DNA of 64,000 bases, taken from the NCBI GenBank assembly GCA_024742355.1, contig JANSYM010000007.1, forward strand, positions 62,001 through 126,000, read 5' to 3'. The DNA is from Hyphomonadaceae bacterium (GTDB lineage Bacteria; Pseudomonadota; Alphaproteobacteria; Caulobacterales; Hyphomonadaceae). A program made the position numbers and the translations under genes. Positions 8,193 to 17,604 of this stretch are shown piece by piece. A model generated the notes under the pieces. It searched no databases and was not told where the DNA came from. It worked only from the letters and a program-made list of their open reading frames with translations. How positions within the stretch are numbered: position 1 is the first letter of the stretch; the number at the start of each line of letters is the position of its first letter.

Positions 8193-9500
8193 TCAGGCCC
8201 CCAATCCGTTATAAATCGGGAACTTAGCCGTCATTTTTTCAACTTCAGCGCGAACTTTCGCTTCCGTGGCTGCGCTATCACCGCTGGCCACGGCATCGAC
8301 CACTTCGCCGATCCATTTACCGATCTGTGTGAACTCCTCGACGCCGAATCCGCGCGTGGTTCCCGCTGGCGAGCCGACACGAATGCCGCTCGTGACCATT
8401 GGCTTCTCCGGATCAAACGGCACACCGTTCTTGTTGCAGGTAATGTACGCGCGCTCGAGCGCCTGCTCCGCATCGCGGCCGGTGACGCCTTTCGGGCGCA
8501 GGTCGATCAGGGCGACGTGAGTATCCGTGCCGCCCGAGACCAGGTCCATGCCGGCGTCTTTCGCGGCAGCAGCCATGGCCTTTGCGTTCTCGACCACGTC
8601 GGCGGCGTATTGATCGAATTCCGGCGTCAGGGCTTCACCGAAGGCCACAGCTTTACCGGCAATGACGTGCATCAGAGGGCCACCCTGGATGCCAGGGAAG
8701 ACGGCCGAATTCACCTTCTTGGAAATGTCGGCATCATTGGTCAGCACCATGCCGCCACGTGGCCCCCGCAGGGTCTTGTGCGTGGTCGTCGTCGCAACAT
8801 GGCAATGATCGAGCGGATTGGGGTGCGCCTTTCCAGCGACCAGTCCGGCAAAATGCGCCATGTCGACCAGGAAGAAGGCGCCGACGGCATCTGCGATCTC
8901 TCTGAAGCGCGCAAAGTCGATCTGGCGCGGATAGGCCGAGCCACCGGCAATGATGAGCTTGGGTTGATGTTCTTTGGCGAGCGCCTCGACCTGATCGAAA
9001 TCGATCAGGTGATCGTCTTCGCGAACGCCATACTGAATGGCATTGAACCATTTGCCTGACTGGTTGGGGCGCGCGCCATGCGTCAGGTGACCGCCAGCAT
9101 CAAGGCTCATGCCGAGAATGGTATCACCCGGCTGGATCAGCGCCTGAAACACGGCCTGGTTGGCTTGCGAGCCGGAATTCGGCTGCACATTGGCAAAGCC
9201 GCAATTGAACATCTGCTTGGCACGGTCGCGGGCAATGTCCTCGACAATGTCGACATACTCACAGCCGCCATAATAGCGCCGCCCGGGATAGCCTTCGGCA
9301 TACTTGTTGGTCAGGACCGTGCCCTGTGCTTCCAGCACCGCCTGCGAGGCGATATTTTCAGACGCGATCAGTTCAATCTGATGCTGCTGGCGTGTTTGTT
9401 CTTTCTCGATGGCGGCGAACACGTCCTGATCGCGATCTTTCAGCGATTGAGAAAAGAAGGTCGCAGTATCGAAGCGTGTCGGATGGCTGGTGTCTGGCAT
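8193..9500 (-). CDS. glyA: Serine hydroxymethyltransferase
   Basis: GlyA is the cytosolic PLP enzyme that interconverts serine and glycine with tetrahydrofolate, the main source of one-carbon units. The 435-residue length is typical. Landmarks are [55 protein letters not shown], the PLP-Lys motif [16 protein letters not shown] and [15 protein letters not shown] near the C terminus. It heads the glyA-nrdR-rib unit. The 210-bp gap to the divergent mucR-like gene must hold both promoters; no glycine riboswitch fold is visible there. Confidence 0.97.
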   Translation of the reverse strand: MPDTSHPTRFDTATFFSQSLKDRDQDVFAAIEKEQTRQQHQIELIASENIASQAVLEAQGTVLTNKYAEGYPGRRYYGGCEYVDIVEDIARDRAKQMFNCGFANVQPNSGSQANQAVFQALIQPGDTILGMSLDAGGHLTHGARPNQSGKWFNAIQYGVREDDHLIDFDQVEALAKEHQPKLIIAGGSAYPRQIDFARFREIADAVGAFFLVDMAHFAGLVAGKAHPNPLDHCHVATTTTHKTLRGPRGGMVLTNDADISKKVNSAVFPGIQGGPLMHVIAGKAVAFGEALTPEFDQYAADVVENAKAMAAAAKDAGMDLVSGGTDTHVALIDLRPKGVTGRDAEQALERAYITCNKNGVPFDPEKPMVTSGIRVGSPAGTTRGFGVEEFTQIGKWIGEVVDAVASGDSAATEAKVRAEVEKMTAKFPIYNGLGA

Positions 9501-9710
9501 GGCGCATTCCCTAATTCTGCCCGATCATGTACGGCGACACGCGGCGCGCTGCAAGCTGTCTTTTTTTCTTCCGAATATTAGCCCGCGATTACCGCCGTTT
9601 TCTATATTCTATTTGGCACGTTGGCTTGAATTCTTGGTCGATTCGATGCTTTTATAGTTTCCGGGCCCGACGGAGAGCGGGTTTCTCAATAAATATATAA
9701 GAGCCGACAC

Positions 9711-10115
9711 ATGCCCCAGCAATCAAAAGCCGAGTTGCTCGAAATGACGACGGATATTGTCGCGTCATTTGTTGCCAACAATCCAGTCCCGGCAAGTGGA
9801 CTGCCCGATCTCATCACCACCGTGCATGAGACCGTTCTGGAACTGGCGTCGGAGGAACCCGCCAAGCCACCGCGCCCTGATCCTGCCGTGCCGATTTCGA
9901 AATCGATCACACCGGATCACATCATCTGCCTGGAAGACGGGCGGAAGCTGAAAATGCTCAAGCGCTATTTGCGCTCGCGCTTTGATCTTACGCCGGAAGA
10001 ATACCGGGCGCGATGGGGTTTGCCGAGCGATTACCCGATGGTCGCCCCGAATTATGCCAAGCGACGCTCCGCGTTTGCAAAAGAGATTGGTCTCGGAAAG
10101 AAACGCGCGAACTAG
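9711..10115 (+). CDS. MucR/Ros family transcriptional regulator with a degenerate zinc finger
   Basis: The 134-residue protein matches MucR along its length: an acidic N-terminal oligomerisation part ([14 protein letters not shown]) and a C-terminal DNA-binding part ([39 protein letters not shown]). MucR proteins bind AT-rich DNA and control cell-cycle, envelope and exopolysaccharide genes. In this copy the zinc finger is mostly lost. The first Cys remains in HIICLEDG, the second is replaced by Asp, and the expected His region reads [10 protein letters not shown]. Some rhizobial homologues (the Ml proteins) are known to bind DNA without zinc, so this need not be inactive. Its stop codon overlaps that of the convergent hemA. 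Confidence 0.9.
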   Translation: MPQQSKAELLEMTTDIVASFVANNPVPASGLPDLITTVHETVLELASEEPAKPPRPDPAVPISKSITPDHIICLEDGRKLKMLKRYLRSRFDLTPEEYRARWGLPSDYPMVAPNYAKRRSAFAKEIGLGKKRAN

Positions 10116-11332
10116 GCGGCTTTCTCGTCCAGGCCGAGCTGTTTCCAGACAGCCAGAATGGCTGCGACCAGGTCATCCATCATCGCTTCGGTGTGGACCG
10201 GGCCAGGCGTGAAGCGCAGGCGTTCGGTGCCTTTCGGGACGGTTGGATAATTGATCGGCTGCACATAGATGCCGAAATCGAAGAGGAGCGTGTCGGACAG
10301 CGCCTTGCACTTCTCCGGATCGCCAACCAGCAGCGGCACGATATGCGTTTCGCTTTCCATCAACGGCAGACCGGCATCGCGCAATTTCTGCTTCAGCAGT
10401 GCCGCTTGCGCCTGATGTGACTTGCGCAGCTTGCGCCCGTCATCGGAACGCAGCTTGCGAATACTGGCAAGGGCGCCTGCGGCCATGACCGGACAGGTCG
10501 AGGTGGTGAAGATGAAGCCGGACGCCGTCGAACGGATGGCATCAATGATGGTCTCATGCGCCGCGATATAGCCGCCCATGACGCCGAAAGCCTTGCCGAG
10601 CGTGCCTTCAACAATGTCGAGGCGGTGCATGACATTGTCGCGCTGCGCAACCCCTGCGCCCTCTTCGCCATACATGCCGACCGCGTGAACCTCATCGAGA
10701 TAGGTCAACGCATCGAACTCATCCGCGAGATCGCAGATCGCTTCGATCGGGCCGACATCGCCGTCCATGGAATAGACGCTCTCGAACGCGATCACTTTGG
10801 GACGCTCAGGATCGTCATTTTCCATCAAAGCGCGCAAATGCTCGACATCATTGTGACGGAACACCCGGTAATCCGCGCCCGAGCGGCGGATGCCTTCGAT
10901 CATGGAGGCATGATTGAGCGCATCGGAATAGATGATCAGCTCGGGCAGGATCTTGCCGAGCGTCGACAGGGTCGCGTCGTTGGAAACATAGCCGGATGTG
11001 AACAAGAGCGCGCCCGATTTGCCATGCAGGTCCGCCAGTTCTTTTTCGAGCTCGACATGATAGCGCGTCGTCCCCGAAATGTTGCGCGTGCCGCCAGAGC
11101 CGGCGCCAAAGCTGTCGATCGCTTCATGCATGGCATCGATGACATCATCATCCTGGCCCATGCCGAGATAATCATTCGAACACCAGACGATGATCTCGCG
11201 CTCACCATGCTCGAAACGGGCCGTCGCCTTTGGAAACTCGCCTTTGTGGCGGTGCAAATCGACAAAAACGCGATAGCGTCCCTCATCGTGGATCGTGTCC
11301 AGCGCGCTCTCGAAGGCTTTCAGATGTTTCAT
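10112..11332 (-). CDS. hemA: 5-aminolevulinate synthase (C4 pathway)
   Basis: This PLP enzyme condenses glycine and succinyl-CoA to 5-aminolevulinate, the first step of heme synthesis in alphaproteobacteria. The 406-residue product has [44 protein letters not shown], the Asp of [10 protein letters not shown], the PLP-lysine loop [16 protein letters not shown] and the C-terminal [11 protein letters not shown] used the ATG at 11330-11332 ([11 protein letters not shown]), because residues further upstream are not conserved. An inverted repeat at 11421-11445 lies about 90 bases upstream of the start. Confidence 0.96.
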   Translation of the reverse strand: MKHLKAFESALDTIHDEGRYRVFVDLHRHKGEFPKATARFEHGEREIIVWCSNDYLGMGQDDDVIDAMHEAIDSFGAGSGGTRNISGTTRYHVELEKELADLHGKSGALLFTSGYVSNDATLSTLGKILPELIIYSDALNHASMIEGIRRSGADYRVFRHNDVEHLRALMENDDPERPKVIAFESVYSMDGDVGPIEAICDLADEFDALTYLDEVHAVGMYGEEGAGVAQRDNVMHRLDIVEGTLGKAFGVMGGYIAAHETIIDAIRSTASGFIFTTSTCPVMAAGALASIRKLRSDDGRKLRKSHQAQAALLKQKLRDAGLPLMESETHIVPLLVGDPEKCKALSDTLLFDFGIYVQPINYPTVPKGTERLRFTPGPVHTEAMMDDLVAAILAVWKQLGLDEKAA

Positions 11333-11420
11333 GGCAAATGTGTTCCGTTGGGTGCGAACCGGGATGTAAGGGATTGCCCCTAATTTTGAAACGGTATGAA
11401 TGGACGCACTACTGCGAAAT

Positions 11421-11445
11421 CCCATACGGGAATACCCGTATAGGG
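11421..11445. promoter_or_regulatory. Inverted repeat between the class II aldolase gene and hemA
   Basis: CCCATACGGG and CCCGTATAGGG are inverted with a 4-base spacer and a single-base bulge. The repeat lies 8 bases past the aldolase stop and 89 bases before the hemA start, both on the minus strand. It has no long T run on either side, so it could be a weak terminator for the aldolase gene or an operator for hemA. Sequence alone does not decide. Confidence 0.45.
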
Positions 11446-11452
11446 AAATTCT

Positions 11453-12229
11453 CTAGGCGTCATAGCCCGGGGACTCGCGGTCGAGTTTGCGCAGCAGACC
11501 CGGCCAGGCGAGCATATTCGCCAGTGTTTTCGTGCCTTCCGGGTTCGCTTGCCCTTTTACGACACCCTGAACCTCTTGCGACGGAATGACCATGTTTTCA
11601 CGTCCGGCCGTCAGCGCCCGCACCTGCATCGAGCAGGCCCGCTCCAGGAAGAACATGCGCAGGAAGCATTCGGCCGCCGTGCCACCGACCGTCAGCGTGC
11701 CGTGATTGTAGAGCATCATATTGTTCTTTTCGCCCATGTCGGCGACGAGGCGCTCGCGCTCGCCATGATCCAGCGCAACGCCTTCATAGACGTGATAGGC
11801 AAGATCGTGACGCGCCAGCATCGCCGTCTGGCTGAGCGGCAACAGGCCTTCCTTGTTGGCAGACACCGCGACGCCATCATCGGTGTGCAAGTGCATCACA
11901 ACCTGGGCGTCTTCACGAGCGGCGTGAATGGCTGAGTGGATGGTGAAACCGGCCGGGTTGATGAAGTAAGGCGTTTCCTGAACGACATTTCCGTCGAGAT
12001 CGACCTTGACCAGGGACGAGGCGGTAATCTCTTCGAAGAACATGCCATACGGGTTGATCAGGAAGTGATGATCGGGCCCGGGCACACGGTGCGAGATGTG
12101 CGTGAAGATCATATCCGTCCAACCATACAGGGCCGTCAGGCGGTACATCGCGGCGAGGTCGACGCGCGTTTTCCATTCTTCTTCGCTGACCTGCCCTTTG
12201 AGGCTGGTAATCTGCATTCCGTCTGCCAT
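11453..12229 (-). CDS. Class II aldolase/adducin family protein
   Basis: The 258-residue protein has the class II aldolase zinc pattern: VVMHLHTDDGVAVSA (HxH) at about residue 107 and MLYNHGTLTVGGTAAE (third His) near residue 165, together with the N-terminal TRVDLAAMYRLTALYGWTD. Members include fuculose-phosphate aldolase, ribulose-phosphate 4-epimerase and many uncharacterised relatives. The HISHRVPGPDHHFLINPYGM stretch is typical of the uncharacterised group common in proteobacteria. The substrate cannot be deduced. It lies between hemA and the divergent nadK and has no obvious pathway partner. Confidence 0.88.
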   Translation of the reverse strand: MADGMQITSLKGQVSEEEWKTRVDLAAMYRLTALYGWTDMIFTHISHRVPGPDHHFLINPYGMFFEEITASSLVKVDLDGNVVQETPYFINPAGFTIHSAIHAAREDAQVVMHLHTDDGVAVSANKEGLLPLSQTAMLARHDLAYHVYEGVALDHGERERLVADMGEKNNMMLYNHGTLTVGGTAAECFLRMFFLERACSMQVRALTAGRENMVIPSQEVQGVVKGQANPEGTKTLANMLAWPGLLRKLDRESPGYDA

Positions 12230-12337
12230 CGCTCATTCTCCGATCTGTTCGTTGGTCGCATTGTACCGGGAAGGTTCCGTTTGGGCAATTGAAGGCGGCG
12301 CTTGACCCCGCGTCCGATGCCCCCGACATAGGGGCGC

Positions 12338-13102
12338 ATGACCACCTGTATTGCCTTCACAGCCTCGAAACGTCCGGAAGCTCAGGAAGCGCTGAAGCGC
12401 CTGACCCAGAAGTATGGACAGTATGATGAAGACAAGGCTGATGTCATCGTCGCGCTCGGCGGGGATGGCGCCATGCTCGACACGATGCGCCGTCGGTTTG
12501 AAGACCACAAACCCGTCTATGGCATGAATCGCGGCACGGTCGGCTTCCTGATGAACGAGTATGATGAGGATGATCTGATTGCCCGCATCGACCGTGCTGA
12601 GCGCGCGACAGTCATGCCGCTGCGCATGGATGTGACCGACGTGCACGACCAGACCCACCAGCGCCTCGCCATCAATGAAGTCTCGATCCTGCGGCAGACG
12701 GCGCAGACCGCGAAGCTGCGGATCATTGTCGATGGCAAGGAACGCATGGCCGAGCTGTCCTGTGACGGCGTCATGGTGGCAACGCCTGCCGGCTCAACTG
12801 CATACAATCTTTCTGCCCATGGCCCGATCCTGCCGATTGGTGCCAATCTGCTGGCCCTGACCCCGGTCAGCGCGTTTCGGCCCCGCCGCTGGCGCGGCGC
12901 CTTGCTGCGCCACGATGCGCAAGTCGATATAGATGTCATCGCCCCGCGCCGGCGTCCGGTCGCTGCGGCGGCCGACAATCAGGAAGTTCGCGACGTCACC
13001 CGCGTCTCCATTCGCGCCGATCGATCGCAGCATCTGACCATGCTGTTCGACCCCGGTCACGCGCTGGATGAGCGCATATTGCGTGAACAATTCGCCTTCT
13101 AG
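12338..13102 (+). CDS. nadK: NAD kinase
   Basis: NadK phosphorylates NAD to NADP. The 254-residue protein has the GGDG catalytic loop (VIVALGGDGAMLDTM, near residue 45), the NE/S site in LAINEVSILR and the conserved glycine-rich SCDGVMVATPAGSTAYN. It is at the short end of the family, as usual for alphaproteobacterial NadK. The 108-bp gap to the divergent aldolase gene holds its promoter. It is likely monocistronic; the next gene starts 63 bases on. Confidence 0.95.
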   Translation: MTTCIAFTASKRPEAQEALKRLTQKYGQYDEDKADVIVALGGDGAMLDTMRRRFEDHKPVYGMNRGTVGFLMNEYDEDDLIARIDRAERATVMPLRMDVTDVHDQTHQRLAINEVSILRQTAQTAKLRIIVDGKERMAELSCDGVMVATPAGSTAYNLSAHGPILPIGANLLALTPVSAFRPRRWRGALLRHDAQVDIDVIAPRRRPVAAAADNQEVRDVTRVSIRADRSQHLTMLFDPGHALDERILREQFAF

Positions 13103-13165
13103 ACTTAACCTTTTTTCGCCATTTAATCAGTCGTTTGTTAAGCCGCGTTTGCTATAGATGGCAGC

Positions 13166-13660
13166 ATGGTTAAGTCGCTATTCAATATGTTCAAGAAGCC
13201 CAAAGCTGGCTCAGAACTCCTCACTGAACTCGACATTACGCGAGTGGTTGGGGCCGCTGACGACGAGTCTGAAATGCCTGTCGCCAATGAAGCCGAACTC
13301 GAGCCTGCCGAAGCGGTTGAGAACTGGAAACAGAACGATCTCGATCTGTTGCAGACAACCTGGCAAGCTTGCTGCGACAAGCCTCAAGATGTCGATTCTG
13401 ATGACGCCTTCCGCCGCGCCCTGCACAATCTGCATGGGGCCTCAGGCGCCTATGGTGGCGGTGCTCTGACACGCCTGTCCGGTTCGCTGCAAGAGCTGGT
13501 TTCCAGCGTTGACGACCTACAAGCCGAAGCGGCTCTGGTGAACCTGCATGTGCAGGCCTGCCGCGCCGCTGCGTTTGGAGACGGCTCAGCCGCTGATGAA
13601 GTTGCAGATGCGGTTTGTCAGGCCCTGGAAGACCAGGTCCGCGGACGCCTGCACGGCTAA
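13166..13660 (+). CDS. Putative Hpt (histidine phosphotransfer) domain protein
   Basis: The 164-residue protein starts with a basic stretch (MVKSLFNMFKKPK), then an acidic linker, then a helical domain from about residue 55. The segment ALHNLHGASGAYGGGALTRL resembles the Hpt active site (H-x-L-K/H-G-x-S/A-x-x-x-G). His87 would be the phosphorylated residue. The following helices (LQELVSSVDDLQAEAALVNL) fit the four-helix bundle. If the assignment is right, it relays phosphate between a hybrid kinase and a response regulator. No partner kinase is nearby. The assignment rests on one motif, so it is moderate. Confidence 0.62.
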   Translation: MVKSLFNMFKKPKAGSELLTELDITRVVGAADDESEMPVANEAELEPAEAVENWKQNDLDLLQTTWQACCDKPQDVDSDDAFRRALHNLHGASGAYGGGALTRLSGSLQELVSSVDDLQAEAALVNLHVQACRAAAFGDGSAADEVADAVCQALEDQVRGRLHG

Positions 13661-13670
13661 GCCAAGCCGG

Positions 13671-14648
13671 CTATCCGACGCCCTGAAAACCTTCAACTTC
13701 CCGCTTGGGCTTGTCCCCGCGATCGATGCCGAGCAGCAGCACGACGGCTGAGGCGACGAAGATCGAGGAATAGGTTCCGACCACAACACCGAAGATGAGC
13801 GCGAAACTCATGCCGCGCAGAACCGGTCCGCCGAACAGGAAGATCGAGAGCAGCGCCAGCAGTGTCGTGCTCGATGTCAGCAAGGTCCGGGACATGGTCG
13901 CGTTGATGGCGAGATCGACGACCTTGAACAATTCCAGCTTCTTGTATTTCCGCGCCTCTTCCCGCACGCGGTCGAACACGATCACCGTGTCGTTCATCGA
14001 ATAGCCGACAATGGTCAGCAAGGCCGCAATGGTCGCCAGGTTGAACTCAAACCCGGTGAAGGCGAACATGCCCATGGTCAGGATGACATCGTGAAACAGC
14101 GCCGCGACCGCGCCAAGGGCGTACTGCCACTGGAAGCGGAACGAGATGTAGATCATCATCAGGGCCAGCGCGACGGTCAGCGCCATGATGCCGGATCGGA
14201 ACAGTTCGCCGGAAACTTTCGGTCCGACCGAGGCTTCGGATCGCAGATTGAACCGCTCCGCCCCGATCAGGTCCCGCATTGCTGCGCTCACCTCGTCACC
14301 GGCACGGTTTTGCGCCTCGTCTGGCGTTTCATCGCCGACGGGTGGCTGGGGCTCAAAGCGGATAACCGCAATTTCCGGCGCGTTCGGGCCAGTGCCACGC
14401 GCTGAGTTGACCTGCACATCGCCGGTCACAAGTCCGGTCACGGTGCTACGGATCTGGTCAGCGGAAATATCCTCAGGCTTGTCCACCTCAATCACAGCGC
14501 CACCGGCAAAGTCGATGCCGAGATTGAGGCCGCGCGTGCCCAGCAGCGCCGCAGACGCAACCAGCGCGACCAGTGAAACGATCAGCGCAATGAAGCGCAG
14601 GCTCATGAATGAGACAGCTGTTTTTTCAGGCCATAGTCGTAAAAGCAT
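13671..14648 (-). CDS. secF: Protein translocase subunit SecF
   Basis: SecF with SecD uses the proton motive force to help exported proteins leave the SecYEG channel on the periplasmic side. The 325-residue product has an N-terminal transmembrane helix (ALIVSLVALVASAALLG), the LGIDFAGGAVIEV motif, a small periplasmic domain and five C-terminal helices with IVGYSMNDTVIVFDRVREE, the family hallmark. It begins 15 bases after secD on the same strand and ends 10 bases from the convergent Hpt-like gene. Confidence 0.96.
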   Translation of the reverse strand: MLLRLWPEKTAVSFMSLRFIALIVSLVALVASAALLGTRGLNLGIDFAGGAVIEVDKPEDISADQIRSTVTGLVTGDVQVNSARGTGPNAPEIAVIRFEPQPPVGDETPDEAQNRAGDEVSAAMRDLIGAERFNLRSEASVGPKVSGELFRSGIMALTVALALMMIYISFRFQWQYALGAVAALFHDVILTMGMFAFTGFEFNLATIAALLTIVGYSMNDTVIVFDRVREEARKYKKLELFKVVDLAINATMSRTLLTSSTTLLALLSIFLFGGPVLRGMSFALIFGVVVGTYSSIFVASAVVLLLGIDRGDKPKREVEGFQGVG

Positions 14649-14663
14649 GGTGCGTGTCTTTCC

Positions 14664-16337
14664 TTACATGGCCAGCCGTTTGGGGCGTATGGTGCGCAGG
14701 TACATGACGGTCAGCCAGCGGGTCACGACAAAGGCGGTGAACACCGATGTCAGGATGCCGACAGCCAGCGTCACGGCAAAGCCTTTCACCGGCCCCGACC
14801 CCACCATGTAGAGAATGGAGGCGGCAATGAATGTCGTGATGTTGGCATCGAGAATCGCCGACAGCGCGCGTTCATAGCCGGCCTGAATAGCCGTCGCGGG
14901 CGAGCGCCCGGAGGCCTGCTCTTCCCGGATACGTTCGAACACGATGACGTTGGCGTCCACGGCCATACCGATGGTCAGGATGATCCCGGCAATACCAGGC
15001 AAGGTCAGCGTCGCGCCGAAACCCGATAAGGCGCCGATGATAAGCACAATGTTGGACAATAGAGAGCCGACCGCGAAGCCGCCAATCAGGCCATAAGCGA
15101 GGATCATAAAGACGCCGACAAAGGCAAGGCCAATCAGACTTGCCCGCGAGCCGGCAGCGATCGATTCTGCGCCGAGGGTTGGCCCCACGGTGCGCTCGTC
15201 CAGGAAATTCAGTTTGGCTGGAAGTTCACCGGCCTCAATGATCGCGGCCAGGTCTTCGGCTTCCTCGACCGAAAACTGACCTTCGATAATCACATTGCCG
15301 CCCGGGATCGGCACCCGAATACTCGGCGACGACATCGACGTCCCATCCAAAACGATCGCAAAATTCCGCCCGACATTGTTGCGCGTCAGATTGTAGAACT
15401 TGGTCGCCGCAGAACTGTTCAGGCGGAAACACACAGCCGGGAAGTTGGCTTCATCGAAGCAGCGGTTTGCAGTCGCAATATCCGCGCCGGTCAATTCCGG
15501 AATGCGATTGACCAGGATCTTGCCGTAATCAATGGAATCGACCAGTTCGAAACGCGGCAACGTCCGGCCAGAATTGATTGCTGCATCGATCGCGGAGCGG
15601 TCGAGATTGGCCATATTGAAGGTCAGACGACCGGCCTGGCCGAGAATGTCCTTGATCCGTTTCGGGTCGGCTTCACCCGGCGCTTCCAGGATGATCCGAT
15701 TGTCACCTTGCGGGGTGATCGAAATCTCCGCCACGCCATCGGGATCGATGCGGCGGCGAATGATTTCCATCATCTTGCTTTGCGCGTCCGCGGCGAGCGC
15801 CGTGCGGGCATTGTTCGGAACCGTCAGCTGGATGAAACGATCACCGGTCTGCTGGACGTCGAACAATTCGGTCTGGGTTGTGCCAATCGTCGGATTGAGA
15901 CGGTTCAGGCGCCGGACGGCCTCGTCCATGTCCTCGGCTGGATTGAGGATTTCGATGGTCAGCCGGTCTTCGTTCTGGACCGGCGGATTTCGCTCGACCA
16001 GCGGGTTCCGGTTGAAGGCCGAACGAATATCGGCCTGTACGGTTTCCAGGCGGTTGGCCGCGATCTCTGCCGGATCGATTTCCATGAGCAGGTAGACCCC
16101 GCCCTGCAGGTCGAGGCCGAGATTGAGCTTGCCGCTCGGCAGGAACCACCAGGATTCCTCGGCCTCTTGAAGCTGTTGCTCATAAGCTGCCACGGCAGCG
16201 GTGTTCGTCGGGTCAGACACTTCCTTCGGCTCAATGCCGAGGAAGCCGTCCGAAAACATGTTAGGTACCGCCAGAAGCGTACCCCACAGCAAGACGACGA
16301 CGATTATTCCGACTTTCCAGACCGGGAAATTCAACAT
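14664..16337 (-). CDS. secD: Protein translocase subunit SecD
   Basis: The 557-residue product has transmembrane helix 1 at residues 8-27, the LNLGLDLQGGVYLLMEID motif, a large periplasmic domain (about residues 80-370, with IVLDGTSMSSPSI and IIEGQFSVEEAEDLA), and a six-helix bundle with IILTIGMAVDANVIVFERIR near residue 455, the proton-pathway hallmark. It lies between yajC and secF in a yajC-secD-secF unit, the standard arrangement. Confidence 0.97.
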   Translation of the reverse strand: MLNFPVWKVGIIVVVLLWGTLLAVPNMFSDGFLGIEPKEVSDPTNTAAVAAYEQQLQEAEESWWFLPSGKLNLGLDLQGGVYLLMEIDPAEIAANRLETVQADIRSAFNRNPLVERNPPVQNEDRLTIEILNPAEDMDEAVRRLNRLNPTIGTTQTELFDVQQTGDRFIQLTVPNNARTALAADAQSKMMEIIRRRIDPDGVAEISITPQGDNRIILEAPGEADPKRIKDILGQAGRLTFNMANLDRSAIDAAINSGRTLPRFELVDSIDYGKILVNRIPELTGADIATANRCFDEANFPAVCFRLNSSAATKFYNLTRNNVGRNFAIVLDGTSMSSPSIRVPIPGGNVIIEGQFSVEEAEDLAAIIEAGELPAKLNFLDERTVGPTLGAESIAAGSRASLIGLAFVGVFMILAYGLIGGFAVGSLLSNIVLIIGALSGFGATLTLPGIAGIILTIGMAVDANVIVFERIREEQASGRSPATAIQAGYERALSAILDANITTFIAASILYMVGSGPVKGFAVTLAVGILTSVFTAFVVTRWLTVMYLRTIRPKRLAM

Positions 16338-16355
16338 GGCAGCAAGGCCCTTATC

Positions 16356-16718
16356 TTAGTCGTTGGCAGCGACAGGCGTGTTCTTGTCCCGAACATCAGC
16401 GATCATGCCCTTGAGCGCGCGCACGCGCACGCCATCGGCGAGTTCGACCGTGATTTCGGCGTCCGCAACCCGCGTGACCTTGCCGATCAATCCACCTGCC
16501 GTGACCACGGTATCGCCCTTCTTCACCGCCTCGATCATCTGACGATGCTTCTTCTGGCGCTGTTGTTGCGGCCGGATCAGCAGGAAATAGAAGATCAGGA
16601 TCAGCGGCACGAACATGATCAGGCTTTGCATAAGCCCACCGCCAGCTGCCGCTTCTTGGGCGAGCGCGGTCGGCGCCAAGGCCAATGCCGCGAGGGTCAG
16701 GGAAGCAATTTTCCGCAT
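16356..16718 (-). CDS. yajC: Preprotein translocase accessory subunit YajC
   Basis: YajC is a small single-span inner-membrane partner of SecDF. The 120-residue product begins with a cleavable-looking signal (MRKIASLTLAALALAPTALA), followed by the true membrane span (IMFVPLILIFYFLLIRPQQQ) and the conserved cytoplasmic part RQKKHRQMIEAVKKGDTVVT then GGLIGKV. Two hydrophobic segments are typical of alphaproteobacterial YajC. It leads the secDF unit with an 18-bp gap to secD. Confidence 0.94.
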   Translation of the reverse strand: MRKIASLTLAALALAPTALAQEAAAGGGLMQSLIMFVPLILIFYFLLIRPQQQRQKKHRQMIEAVKKGDTVVTAGGLIGKVTRVADAEITVELADGVRVRALKGMIADVRDKNTPVAAND

Positions 16719-16819
16719 GAAAGAGTCACCTTCAACAAATCAATTGCGCTCGTATATCCACGCCCCCGCCCTTTAGCAATTGGGCGAATGCGATCAGTGA
16801 GGCCTCAGATCACAATAAA

Positions 16820-16850
16820 GGCCGCCCCGTTCAAGAGGGGCGGCCCGAAA
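16820..16850 (-). terminator. Terminator after the HD-domain gene
   Basis: A perfect 9-bp GC-rich stem (GGCCGCCCC / GGGGCGGCC) with an 8-base loop lies 23 bases after the HD-domain stop on the minus strand. The minus-strand copy is followed by TTTATTGT. It separates that gene from yajC. Confidence 0.75.
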
Positions 16851-16867
16851 TCTTGTCCCGACAGCTG

Positions 16868-17464
16868 CTAGTTTTCTTCCAGCGCTTTCAGGTACATCGA
16901 GTTCTTTGGCTGCGAAAACAGGCGCTCAACCATGGGCTCGAAAAAGTCCAGCGACTCGCTCTCATATTCAGGATCGAACGCGGTCTGATCATAGAGATGG
17001 CAGAACTGCGCGGTGTGCTCGTAATAGGGATGGTCCTTGAACTGGTCGCGCATATTCCGGTCCAGCCCGAGATGGTGGAAGAAATAATAGCCCTGGAACA
17101 TGCCGTGATTGGCCACCATCCAGTGGTTTTTCTCTGATACGAACGGCTTCAGAATCGCCGCGGCAACATCCGGGTGATTATAGGAGCCGAGCGTGTCGCC
17201 AATATCATGCAGCAGCGCGCAGACGACATATTCTTCGTCGCGTCCATCGCGATGCGCGCGGGTCGCTGTTTGAAGAGAGTGCGTCAGGCGATCCACGGGG
17301 AAGCCGCCAAAATCGCCATCAAGCAGACGCAAATGATCGAGCACGCGTTTCGCCAGGCCTTTGTTGAAGCCCTTTGAATGCTCAGCGATGATGTCCCAGT
17401 CTTCCTTGGTGCCTTCCAGCATTTCGCGGAATTTTGCCTGCACCGGGCCCTGTCCGTCGGCCAT
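16868..17464 (-). CDS. HD-domain protein, related to PhnZ/TmpB-type diiron oxygenases
   Basis: The 198-residue protein has an HD metal site: LTHSLQTATRAHRDG (first His), CALLHDIGD (HD pair), the later NHPDV, VANHGMFQGYY and LYDQTAFDPEY. The HSLQ...LLHDIGD spacing and the C-terminal D-Q-x-A-F pattern recall the mixed-valent diiron oxygenases that cleave hydroxy-phosphonates (PhnZ, TmpB) rather than classical phosphohydrolases. The Glu before HSLQ that PhnZ uses for substrate is Thr here, so the substrate should differ. A TetR regulator is divergent across a 140-bp gap with palindromes. The reaction is unknown; the subfamily assignment is inference. Confidence 0.7.
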   Translation of the reverse strand: MADGQGPVQAKFREMLEGTKEDWDIIAEHSKGFNKGLAKRVLDHLRLLDGDFGGFPVDRLTHSLQTATRAHRDGRDEEYVVCALLHDIGDTLGSYNHPDVAAAILKPFVSEKNHWMVANHGMFQGYYFFHHLGLDRNMRDQFKDHPYYEHTAQFCHLYDQTAFDPEYESESLDFFEPMVERLFSQPKNSMYLKALEEN

Positions 17465-17528
17465 TGTTCACTCCCATTATGTCTTTGTGCTCCAGATTGC
17501 TCATTGACGCGAAGGAGGGTCAAACACT

Positions 17529-17590
17529 AATTGTGAGCAATTAATCACTTGCACTTGCGAATTCACTATGTTATCAAACGCTCACTAATT
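17529..17590. promoter_or_regulatory. Candidate TetR operator region between the HD and TetR genes
   Basis: A perfect palindrome AATTGTGAGCAATT (17529-17542) and a second inverted half-box CTCACTAATT (17581-17590) lie in the divergent gap, the latter 15 bases before the tetR start codon. TetR-family genes often bind such sites to control themselves and the divergent gene. No binding data exist here, so this is pattern only. Confidence 0.4.
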
Positions 17591-17604
17591 GGAGCTGATT
17601 CCCC

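Noticed and set aside
9501-9710. Possible glycine riboswitch upstream of glyA, or FMN riboswitch for the riboflavin genes
   Set aside because: None of the conserved riboswitch cores is present, and the riboflavin genes follow nrdR without a gap that could hold one.
15708-16871. 387-residue open frame on the plus strand across secD and yajC
   Set aside because: Antisense to secD-yajC, with no recognisable domain.
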